Below, piece after piece: positions 47,145-54,475 of a stretch of 64,000 nucleotides of DNA. A program made the position numbers and the translations under genes. Every line of letters begins with the position of its first letter. The stretch's first letter is position 1. Origin of the DNA: JBLNDG01 sp050261415 (GTDB lineage Bacteria > Bacillota > Clostridia > Lutisporales > Lutisporaceae); contig JBLNDG010000061.1 in NCBI GenBank assembly GCA_050261415.1, positions 13,009-77,008 on the forward strand. Direction: 5' to 3'. Below the pieces are notes generated by a model, which did no database searches, was not told the DNA's origin, and saw only the letters and a list, made by a program, of their open reading frames with translations.

Positions 47145-48401
47145 ATGGCGGTGAAGCTGTTGAAACTGTCAGAAGATAACATATTAGTAATGCCGGAAAA
47201 CGAACAAATCAAGAAAGCCATACTGGATAAATATAATTCAATAGTTGAATTTTCATATGATATAAAGCTAAAACATAGTACAGTGAACAAATATTTAAAT
47301 TCTAAAAGCGGAGGCTCAATTGTCTTTAAGAAGCAACTGTCGAATATATTGGGTAAGAATTACGACGAAATAGTACTTACAGACCAGCAGCAAATAGATA
47401 GGATGGTAGAACATATAACCGAAAATATAAAAGAATATAATCTGGGAAGTGATCTTGCGGTTCTTGAGAAGCTGAAGAACCTTTGTATAAAAAATAGAAT
47501 GACTATTAACATGGCTAAGATGTACAGGAATATTGGAATGTACCATTTTTATCGGAATAATTCCTCTATAGCTATAAGCACATTGCAATTTGCCATTGAC
47601 TTATTAAAAAAAGATAATTGCACCAACCTCCTGATTGCATACTATTCAGACATTAGCCTGATACATTTTTATAATCGTGAGTACCTGTATGCCAGAATGT
47701 ATAATGAGGAGATAGAAGGGCAGCTGCCTAGGGCTCATAGTTTGGAAAAAAGAGTCTTATATTTGCACTATTATAGGTATGGGGTATTACTTAGTAATAT
47801 GCAGGAATACGAGCTTTCGAAAGAAAAGTTGGAAAAATCTTTAGAATATGCAGTAACCGAAAGAGATATTTGCCTGACGACTATGAATATAGGACTTTTA
47901 CATAAAAGGCAGAGGGATTTAAAGACTGCTCTCAAGTATTACAGCAAAGCCCTGTGCTTAACCGGAGACGATGACTTGAGCAGCAAAGGAACAATATATA
48001 ATAATATTGCAGAAGTATATAAAATGCTTGGACAGTACCAGAAAGCTCTGGATTATATAAATAAAGCCTTTGAATGCACTAGCAATAATGATTTGTCACG
48101 TGTGTTCATCTACTTTAATACATACACTGAAATAAAAATTTTAATGGGGGAAAGTGAAAGCGTTCTCGATGAGTTTTTAAAGCTTCTTTCTAAGGTAGAG
48201 GATTTTCTGTTATACAAAAGTCTGATTATTGAAGGTATCAACAACATGATAATAATAGCAATCGAGAACAAAGCCATACTGGAAAAACTTGAAAATACGA
48301 TAATCGGACTCATTGAGAATAATGAAGGAGATAACGAGGAATATATTAAAGAACTTAAGGTATGCCTTGGAAATATACGACTTTGTTTGAGCGAACTATA
48401 A
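47145..48401 (+). CDS. RRNPP-type TPR transcriptional regulator (candidate pheromone receptor)
   Basis: About 418 residues. The N-terminal ~70 residues look like a helix-turn-helix (FSYDIKLKHSTVNKYL). The remaining ~340 form helical pairs typical of tetratricopeptide repeats (for example TALKYYSKALCLTG and GQYQKALDYINKAFEC). This is the architecture of RRNPP receptors (Rap, NprR, PlcR, PrgX), which bind short imported peptides. The start is uncertain: ATG 47145 or the TTG at 47160, which has GGTGAAG upstream; ATG 47127 lies before the predicted transcript start. A secreted-peptide gene follows 26 bases after the stop, which fits the family strongly. Confidence 0.75.
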   Translation: MAVKLLKLSEDNILVMPENEQIKKAILDKYNSIVEFSYDIKLKHSTVNKYLNSKSGGSIVFKKQLSNILGKNYDEIVLTDQQQIDRMVEHITENIKEYNLGSDLAVLEKLKNLCIKNRMTINMAKMYRNIGMYHFYRNNSSIAISTLQFAIDLLKKDNCTNLLIAYYSDISLIHFYNREYLYARMYNEEIEGQLPRAHSLEKRVLYLHYYRYGVLLSNMQEYELSKEKLEKSLEYAVTERDICLTTMNIGLLHKRQRDLKTALKYYSKALCLTGDDDLSSKGTIYNNIAEVYKMLGQYQKALDYINKAFECTSNNDLSRVFIYFNTYTEIKILMGESESVLDEFLKLLSKVEDFLLYKSLIIEGINNMIIIAIENKAILEKLENTIIGLIENNEGDNEEYIKELKVCLGNIRLCLSEL

Positions 48402-48427
48402 TCTTATTTTGAAAGGTGGTGTCTTAT

Positions 48428-48583
48428 ATGAAGAAAGCGATAATCAGCTTTATACTTGCAGCAACACTTATAATGTCAACAGCCATAACAGTATTTGCAG
48501 TAGATGATGTAGGACCACAAGTTATAAAAAAAGATTCAACGATTGTAGCACCAATGAGAGTCGACGATGTAGGACCACAATAG
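48428..48583 (+). CDS. Secreted pro-peptide with duplicated VDDVGPQ (candidate quorum-sensing pheromone)
   Basis: A 51-codon gene with AAAGGTGG (48412-48419) eight bases before ATG. Residues 1-24 form a signal peptide (MKK start, hydrophobic core, ending TVFA). The predicted 27-residue mature peptide begins with VDDVGPQ and ends with a second exact VDDVGPQ, separated by a 13-residue spacer ending in Met-Arg. The codons of the two copies are nearly but not fully identical (GTAGAT versus GTCGAC), so peptide sequence has been kept while DNA drifted. It lies directly after the TPR regulator and before a strong terminator. This is the pattern of RRNPP pro-pheromones, usually matured to 5-8 residues and re-imported by an oligopeptide permease. 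Activity is inferred. Confidence 0.82.
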   Translation: MKKAIISFILAATLIMSTAITVFAVDDVGPQVIKKDSTIVAPMRVDDVGPQ

Positions 48584-48590
48584 AAGCAAC

Positions 48591-48650
48591 ATACAGAAAT
48601 AAAGCAGGGGAGTGTAACAGCTCTCCTGCTTTATTTCTGTATATTTTATA
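48591..48650 (+). terminator. Strong terminator of the regulator-peptide cassette
   Basis: Two 22-base arms (48591-48612 and 48621-48642) pair with a single G.U position around the loop TGTAACAG. The downstream sequence ATATTTTATATA is only moderately T-rich, but the long stem makes termination or transcript stabilisation likely. Confidence 0.85.
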
Positions 48651-48697
48651 TATACATAAGTGAAAATATATGTAAAAAAGTATTGGAGAGTGTTGCT

Positions 48698-49270
48698 GTG
48701 GAAAAGAATCGCCTGTTGGACATTGTGATCTCCGATGAAGAAGAAAGGGAAGAGCAAATACATGAATTGATAAAAGGGAAGCAGTCATTGAATATAAATA
48801 CGGAGTTATCAAAGCAATTGACACTGGGACAACGTATGTCGGACAAAATCGCAACCTTTACCGGCAGTTGGCCTTTCCTTGGTATTTTCAGCATTATTAT
48901 AGCTGTTTGGGCGGTAGTGAATACGGAAATAATATTGCATAAACCCTTTGATCCGTATCCATATGTGTTTTTGAACCTTATACTGGCCTGCATATCCTCG
49001 ATACAAGCTCCGATAATCATGATGAGCCAGAACAGGGAATCACAGAAAGACAGGCTGCGTTCGGAAAACGATTATTTGATTAATTTAAAGTCTGAAATTC
49101 TGCTGGAAGACCTTCATATGAAGATTGACGATATTATAAAAGAACAAAACCTGTTGAAAAAAGAGCTTAGAGATATTAAGATGGAAATGGAAAAGAGTAG
49201 TATGAAGATGGGGTGTGAGCATAATGGAAAAGACGGTGCCGGTAGAGAAAAACCGGGATTATATAGTTGA
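48698..49270 (+). CDS. DUF1003 family membrane protein
   Basis: 190 residues. The DUF1003 core is visible: GQRMSDKIATFTGSWPFLGIF, a second membrane segment, then PFDPYPYVFLNLILACISSIQAPIIMMSQNR, followed by a charged coiled-coil tail. Function is unknown. GTG 48698 is the more likely start, with GGAG ten bases upstream; TTG 48683 lies at that site. Its 3' end overlaps the following methyltransferase gene by 47 bases, so the last ~15 residues are encoded in two frames. Confidence 0.8.
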   Translation: MEKNRLLDIVISDEEEREEQIHELIKGKQSLNINTELSKQLTLGQRMSDKIATFTGSWPFLGIFSIIIAVWAVVNTEIILHKPFDPYPYVFLNLILACISSIQAPIIMMSQNRESQKDRLRSENDYLINLKSEILLEDLHMKIDDIIKEQNLLKKELRDIKMEMEKSSMKMGCEHNGKDGAGREKPGLYS

Positions 49271-50606
49271 TATCACTGGGCTTACCAGTGAGGGCTCTGG
49301 GGTAGCAAGAATAGAAGGTTTTACGGTATTCATTGAAGGAGCTCTTCCTGAGGAGCGGGCAGAAATAAAAATAGTAAAGGTGCTGAAAAACTACGCATTC
49401 GGGAAGCTAATAAAAATATTGAAGCCTTCGCCGGGCAGGGTTGAGCCATCCTGTGGAGTAGTGAAAAGATGCGGGGGCTGCCAGCTGCAGCACATGAGTT
49501 ATGAAGCACAGCTGCAATACAAGACCCTTCAGGTAAAGGATGCAATTGAACGTCTGGGAGGGCTTAAAGGGGTTACGGTTCATGAGACAATAGGCATGGA
49601 CAATCCATGGCGATACAGGAACAAGGCACAGTTTCCTGTAGGAATGGACGGGGACGTCATGATAGGCTTCTATGCAAACAGAAGCCACGAAATCATTAAT
49701 ACTCCTCAATGTTCGATTCAGGACAAAATCAATGATAAAGCAACACAAATAGTCAGGGAATTCATAAAAAAGTATGGTATAAGCGTGTATGACGAAAACA
49801 CAGGTAGGGGACTTATAAGGCACGTGGTTACTCGAAAGGGCTTCAGAACAGGGGAAGTGATGGTTTGCATAGTGATAAACGGTGATTCGCTTCCTTGCGA
49901 TAAAGTCTTGGTAGAGCAGCTCAAAGGCAGTGTTGACAATCTGAAAAGCGTAGTATTGAATGTTAACAAAAAGAATACCAACATAATTCTGGGTGACAGA
50001 AACATTGTGATATTCGGCGAAGAAGCAATATATGACTACATAGGTGAGTTTAAATTCAGGATTTCACCGCTTTCATTCTTTCAGGTCAATCCTGTACAGA
50101 CGGAGGTTCTATACAGCAAGGCACTGGAGTATGCAGACCTGAAGGGCGATGAGACAGTATTTGATGCATATTGTGGAATTGGTACCATTTCACTTTTCCT
50201 AAGCAAAAAAGCAAGAAAGGTCTATGGAGTTGAGATAGTATCGCAGGCAATTGACAACGCAAAAGAGAATGCCAGATTGAACGGTATAAGGAATGCATCC
50301 TTTATAGTGGGGGAATCAGAGACTATAATACCTGAAATGTATGACAGGGGAATCAAGGCCGATGTAATAGTAGTGGATCCTCCCAGGAAAGGCTGTGATG
50401 AAAAGCTCCTTGAGGTAATTGCACAGATGAGCCCTGAAAGAGTAGTCTATGTCTCGTGCAATCCGGCAACCTTAGCCAGGGATTTGAAATATCTTTCCGA
50501 GAGGGGATACCGGGTTAAGGAGATTCAACCCGTTGATATGTTTCCCCAGACGAGCCATGTTGAGAGTATAGTTCTGATGACGAATTGTGGTTTGAGGGGC
50601 AAATAA
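49224..50606 (+). CDS. rlmD: 23S rRNA (uracil-C5)-methyltransferase, RlmD/RumA family
   Basis: 460 residues. N-terminal TRAM RNA-binding domain (about 8-65), a 4Fe-4S cluster set (CGVVKRCGGC plus the Cys in NTPQCSIQ), SAM motif FDAYCGIGTISLFL and the catalytic Cys in YVSCNPATLARDL. It methylates U residues of 23S rRNA. ATG 49224 has GGGGTG upstream; GTG 49215 sits within it. The start lies inside the DUF1003 gene, so translation may be coupled. Confidence 0.93.
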   Translation: MEKTVPVEKNRDYIVDITGLTSEGSGVARIEGFTVFIEGALPEERAEIKIVKVLKNYAFGKLIKILKPSPGRVEPSCGVVKRCGGCQLQHMSYEAQLQYKTLQVKDAIERLGGLKGVTVHETIGMDNPWRYRNKAQFPVGMDGDVMIGFYANRSHEIINTPQCSIQDKINDKATQIVREFIKKYGISVYDENTGRGLIRHVVTRKGFRTGEVMVCIVINGDSLPCDKVLVEQLKGSVDNLKSVVLNVNKKNTNIILGDRNIVIFGEEAIYDYIGEFKFRISPLSFFQVNPVQTEVLYSKALEYADLKGDETVFDAYCGIGTISLFLSKKARKVYGVEIVSQAIDNAKENARLNGIRNASFIVGESETIIPEMYDRGIKADVIVVDPPRKGCDEKLLEVIAQMSPERVVYVSCNPATLARDLKYLSERGYRVKEIQPVDMFPQTSHVESIVLMTNCGLRGK

Positions 50607-51020
50607 GGCAGGTCAACCACTATATGTAGTGGTTTTGGAGCCAAAAATGAGCAAAAATCGGGCTGGAAAAGTGCATTTTTTGGCCCGATTTTTTAGGGTA
50701 TTTTATAGATGACATTGGGTGGTCGGAGGGATGTATCCTTTAAAATTACAATTTCATACAAAAAAGCAAAGGCATCAGGATAGTAAATATTGTTGCCTTT
50801 GTTTCTATAAACAGGCCAAAAACCAAAGTGTCTTTTTGGTACCGAGTAATAAAAATGGGGCTACGTTTTTCTGAGAATGAAAAGCATTGCTCTTTTTATT
50901 TTCCAAAAAGCACTTTAAAAGAGTGGCGCTCTTTTCCTTTATCCAAAATACAGCTATATATCATTTTGTAAAAAATAAAAAATAAAAAGCAAGCCATAAA
51001 AGAAAGTAGCCTGCTTTATC
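50607..51020. other. Gene-free junction with clustered hairpins
   Basis: No ORF or RNA gene recognised. Six inverted repeats occur in about 400 bases: AACCACTA-TATG-TAGTGGTT (50615-50634, possibly the rlmD terminator), AAAAATCGGGC with GCCCGATTTTT (50653-50693, terminator-like), AAAGGCA with TGCCTTT (about 50769-50804), CCAAAAA with TTTTTGG (about 50817-50839), AAAAGAG-TGGCG-CTCTTTT (50917-50935) and AAAGCAAGC with GCCTGCTTT (about 50987-51017). It marks the change from core genes to accessory DNA. Confidence 0.6.
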
Positions 51021-51086
51021 TTGACAATGGAAAGTAATAGTTGTATAATATCTAATTATGAAAAAACATATAACTATACAAGTATA
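51021..51086 (+). promoter_or_regulatory. Consensus promoter and dyad upstream of the unknown two-gene operon
   Basis: TTGACA (51021-51026), a 17-base spacer and TATAAT (51044-51049): a perfect sigma-A consensus. TATAC-AA-GTATA (51075-51086) downstream in the ~90-base leader is a possible operator. Confidence 0.88.
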
Positions 51087-51145
51087 TCATAGCACATTTA
51101 ACTTACGTTGTCAATACTATTTTTTCAAAAAGGAGGTTTATTTTT

Positions 51146-51646
51146 ATGGCCTTTGAATTGTCCTTGTTTGGTGGCGCTTTGGTAGAAAAGCAAGCTGTCA
51201 ATGAAGTAATGAAATGCAATGACCTGACTGTGAAATTTGGTCTTGTTCTGACAGAAACGCAGGCTCTCGCATTGGTTGAAACCCGCTCTTTTGCGTTAAA
51301 GGAAAATGGCCGCATTGAATTTGGCGGTGGTGTGATTGACAAGATTATAAACAAATTTTGCGACTCACCCTATCTTTCCATGCACAACTATGAAGAAACC
51401 TTGCATGAGCTTTTAGAAACATTTTATTATTACAAGAACGAAACACTTGATCTGATGAGCGATGACGACTTGGTCAAGTATATGAAAAATGCTTTTGATG
51501 GCATCTGCCAAGGTTCTCTCGAACTGCTATCGGGGCGGGAACTATATAAACTTGCCCGAAACTTGCGATATGGTTATACTCCGGATTATTCAGACGATGC
51601 TATCGAATTGGATGAGGACGAGGAGGATGAAGATGGGGAATATTGA
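51146..51646 (+). CDS. Acidic-tailed protein of unknown function (DUF6323-like)
   Basis: 166 residues, soluble, starting AFELSLFGGAL and ending in a strongly acidic run of Asp and Glu. It recalls the DUF6323 family, from memory and unverified. AAAAAGGAGG precedes the ATG, behind a perfect consensus promoter, so strong expression is likely. The following gene overlaps by 14 bases, making this a tight two-gene operon. No catalytic motif or membrane segment is visible. Confidence 0.72.
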   Translation: MAFELSLFGGALVEKQAVNEVMKCNDLTVKFGLVLTETQALALVETRSFALKENGRIEFGGGVIDKIINKFCDSPYLSMHNYEETLHELLETFYYYKNETLDLMSDDDLVKYMKNAFDGICQGSLELLSGRELYKLARNLRYGYTPDYSDDAIELDEDEEDEDGEY

Positions 51647-52997
51647 AAAGATCAGCAAAGTCAAAGGGGAAACATTAAGTAGCGAACACTATTTCCAATC
51701 CTTACTTGAGCAGGCATATATGTCGGGGATGTTGTCAGATATACAGCTTGAAAAAATACAATTTGACTGCCTCTCACTTTTGGCAAAGCAAACTGAGAGG
51801 TATAACAACGGGGACAGCAGCTCGATCCGAGTAGAAGCAGCACAGAATCTTCTGGCCTCCATTATGTTCACCATCGGTGTGTGGTTAAAGACTTATCATA
51901 ACCCCGATGAAGCGGTGGCAACTGTGCAAAAAGATGGCATGTACGCTCTATATCAAAACGGGCGTGAGCGTATCGACCGTCTGATAAAGTCAACAAAAAT
52001 ACTTCACTCTTCAATTGTCGGTAATTTGGTGCAAACCGAAAATGTGTTTTACCGCTCCACAATTGTGGACGGCATAAAAGGTTTTTTTAAGCTATATTAC
52101 CCCGAATTTGCCGCACAGGAAATTCATATCACTGCAGATTATCCTGTTCATCATCCGATGGAAAGGTTGCTGGGGATTGAGTTTATTCAGAAGTATTTAG
52201 AGTGCATCTATTATGAAAATCTATTTTGCGCTCAATTCTCTGCGGAGGATGTGCATCATCTGCTTTGCGGATACGATGAACATTATGAACAGCTACTCTT
52301 TAATATTTATGAGCCGGTGCTGTCTGCGGCAATCGGATGCATCCTTTCCAGCAGGGATGTCCACAGACTGGAGATGGCACCTTCCTCCATAAAAATTCTG
52401 AGTGATTTGTTTTGCGGAAAAACAAGAACCGAAATCTTGAAAATTCTCATGGAAGCCGTAGGTCAACTGAGCGAGCTGATGGATCTGACCGAGCCCTTAA
52501 AACGGTATCTAAGCGGCAGCCTACCTCAGATTGCAGCGGCAATAGAAAACGCAGTCCTGCTGCAAACATTGGATCGTGTGTTCATCCTCCCCAAATATCC
52601 GGAAAACAACCCGAAACTCATCGTTTCCTTTGGAGAGAAGATGGACGATGAAAAATATCGCAAGGTCTTAGAAGAAATTATGCAATGCCGCTATCTGGCA
52701 GACAAGAAAGCCCTGATCAAAAGTGAAATACACTCCCTTGCCGATTTAGAGGATATTTTACTGGATGCAGAACTTTACAAAGAAGAAACTCTCGATATTC
52801 TTAGCGAGTTAAGCCCTGCTGAAATTGCAGCGCTGGTCAAAAAACATCCGCTGCCCTCTGCATTAGATCGATATGGGCTAAGGGAAAGCCAAATTACACT
52901 ATGCGAGTGTTTACAAAAGTACCTTGCTGCGCTTCCGGCGAAGCAGCAGGATTTGATGAAGCAGGCAGTAGCTATGCTGGATAGTACAGAGGTATAG
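51633..52997 (+). CDS. Large helical protein of unknown function (DUF6179-like)
   Basis: 454 residues, predicted soluble and mostly helical. Recognisable stretches include HYFQSLLEQAYMSGMLS, GMYALYQNGRERIDRLI and ITADYPVHHPMERLLGIEF. It recalls the DUF6179 family, which I associate with DUF6323 proteins, unverified. ATG 51633 is chosen because GAGGAGG lies six bases upstream, inside the 3' end of the preceding gene. No enzyme motif is visible. The conserved pairing suggests the two products act together. Confidence 0.72.
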   Translation: MGNIEKISKVKGETLSSEHYFQSLLEQAYMSGMLSDIQLEKIQFDCLSLLAKQTERYNNGDSSSIRVEAAQNLLASIMFTIGVWLKTYHNPDEAVATVQKDGMYALYQNGRERIDRLIKSTKILHSSIVGNLVQTENVFYRSTIVDGIKGFFKLYYPEFAAQEIHITADYPVHHPMERLLGIEFIQKYLECIYYENLFCAQFSAEDVHHLLCGYDEHYEQLLFNIYEPVLSAAIGCILSSRDVHRLEMAPSSIKILSDLFCGKTRTEILKILMEAVGQLSELMDLTEPLKRYLSGSLPQIAAAIENAVLLQTLDRVFILPKYPENNPKLIVSFGEKMDDEKYRKVLEEIMQCRYLADKKALIKSEIHSLADLEDILLDAELYKEETLDILSELSPAEIAALVKKHPLPSALDRYGLRESQITLCECLQKYLAALPAKQQDLMKQAVAMLDSTEV

Positions 52998-53000
52998 CAT

Positions 53001-53195
53001 GAATATTTAAGTGTTTTTGAAAAAGCGGTTTTATACATTGAGAATCATATCAGTGAAAACATTACCGTAAATGATGTTGCATAAGAAACCGGTTATTCCT
53101 ACTACTACCTGACTCACCTGTTCCAGTCTGTATTTGGAGAAAATGTAGGAAACTATATTAAAAACGACGTTTGTCGAATGCTGCAAACCAATTGA
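53001..53195 (+). pseudogene. Remnant of an AraC-family DNA-binding domain
   Basis: In frame from 53001 the translation reads like an AraC helix-turn-helix domain (YIENHISENITVNDVA, then ETGYSYYYLTHLFQSVFG and NVGNYIK). A TAA at 53082-53084 interrupts it at the position of the usual residue after VA, and the frame ends at TGA 53193-53195. There is no start codon, ligand domain or complete second helix, so it is a decayed fragment. Confidence 0.8.
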
Positions 53196-53512
53196 CTTTT
53201 TGATGAGTGTTCTTTCAAAATGCGAGTTTATAAATCTGAATAATATTCTTCGTTCTGACATTTTGAATCCCTCCCTTTTTTATTATAGAGGCATCCTTGT
53301 GGTCATGGGAAACGGTGAACATTACTTTTATACAGAAGAGTAGTTGCGCATTTTTTCAGACGATGGCTAAAAGATTATGTCAGCATCAAATAAAAGCATT
53401 CGGTTTATGAAATGAAAAGCGGATATCTAAAGGTATTAAGATTATTGGTCTTGATGCCTTTGATTATATAAACCAAAAACAACTTAATAAACTGCCATCA
53501 GGCATTTAACTA
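53196..53512. other. Degenerate non-coding stretch
   Basis: No intact ORF with an RBS. A short frame near 53414-53505 (GIKIIGLDAFDYINQ, then a stop) may be a protein remnant, family not recognised. AT-rich like the preceding operon. Confidence 0.4.
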
Positions 53513-53554
53513 AGAGGCTGTGTTCTTCGTTATAAAAGCATAGCCTCTTTTTTT
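53513..53554 (+). terminator. Intrinsic terminator
   Basis: AGAGGCTGTG pairs with CATAGCCTCT (one G.U pair) around a 16-base loop, followed by seven Ts. It ends the decayed region. Confidence 0.82.
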
Positions 53555-53593
53555 ATTGCCCAATGCAGTGCAAAAAGAATGGAGGAAAACAAA

Positions 53594-54101
53594 ATGGCAA
53601 ATGAAACAATGCGTATCTTTTTTTCCTCTGAAGATCATCACCTACCCCAAAGGCGAATATGGATTGGAGGACAATCCGGTCGAGATTACACCCGCGGAGG
53701 CTGTGGCTTATGAGGATGCAATCCTCGCCGCCATCGCCAAGGAGAATCGTTTCTTTGAAAACGACCGAGGGCTTGCCGAATACATTCACGGCGAAGCTCT
53801 CAATAAAAAGGTGTATAGCCTGTACCCGTCAGTGGAGATCGTCGACGGCGAGCTGTGGGGAGTCATGACCGCCGGGCTGAAGGAGTGCCTCTCAGGAGAG
53901 GAAACCTCTGAGCTTCTTGACTTTGTGACTGGATAAAACAGTGATGGCTGGGGCGAAGTGTTCGAACAGCGTCCGATCAGAACGTCGGACGGCGAAATCT
54001 ACGTCAGCTTCTGGAACGATGAAAATTACTCTGTCAAGTTGGAAAAGAAGATGAAAAACAGCTCTCCTGATTTCGGATACGGGGGGCAGGTGATGGGATG
54101 A
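53594..54101 (+). pseudogene. Broken accessory gene: frameshift in a T7 run plus internal stop
   Basis: GGAGG (53581-53585) points to ATG 53594, reading MANETMRIFF before leaving frame at a run of seven Ts (53618-53624). Removing one T would give IFFPLKIITYPKGEYG and join the long frame that runs to TAA 53934-53936. After that stop the same frame continues with SDGWGEVFEQRPIRTSDG and ends at TGA 54099-54101, so the TAA is also a lesion. The intact product would be about 168 residues. The family is not recognised with certainty (DUF6329-like from memory). Sequencing error at the T-run is possible, but the second lesion is independent. Confidence 0.7.
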
Positions 54102-54226
54102 ATGAAAAAGTGAACGGACAAATAGCGCTCTTTTGTTTCTTATGAAGCTGAAGGACGCTTTTTTGTCACGGCAGATTGCTGTGAGCCATACAACTAAATA
54201 AAAGAACGAGAAGGCGCTGTCTTGCG
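54102..54226. other. Short gap with only tiny frames
   Basis: Contains two tiny frames (15 codons from ATG 54098 and 19 codons from ATG 54143) without convincing RBS; probably non-coding or remnants. Confidence 0.35.
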
Positions 54227-54251
54227 AAAAAGGCGTGCCTTTTTTGTTTTT
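54227..54251 (+). terminator. Intrinsic terminator
   Basis: AAAAAGG-CGTG-CCTTTTTT followed by GTTTTT. Confidence 0.78.
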
Positions 54252-54271
54252 CCGAGAAAGGAGCCTAAGCC

Positions 54272-54475
54272 ATGAAGCATGATGTAACACCGGAAGAAAA
54301 AACAGGCGCCGGAGAAACCGGTCCTCCCGCAAAGTATTCCCTACCCCTACCCAAAGATCTCGACCGTTGTATAGGCTGTCCCTACCCCGGCGTCGGCTTT
54401 ATCTGCTGGAGTCCTGACGGCTCCTGCATGAGGACCGACGTTGAGAGATTCAGCCGCAGGAGCAAAGGCAGGTGA
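54272..54475 (+). CDS. Small Cys-containing protein of unknown function
   Basis: 67 residues. A Cys cluster (CIGCPYPGVGFICW, then a Cys in DGSCMR) suggests a small metal-binding knuckle. GAAAGGAG precedes the ATG. Its stop codon TGA overlaps the methylase start (TGATG), so the two genes are translationally coupled. Not recognised; likely an accessory protein of the mobile element. Confidence 0.65.
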   Translation: MKHDVTPEEKTGAGETGPPAKYSLPLPKDLDRCIGCPYPGVGFICWSPDGSCMRTDVERFSRRSKGR

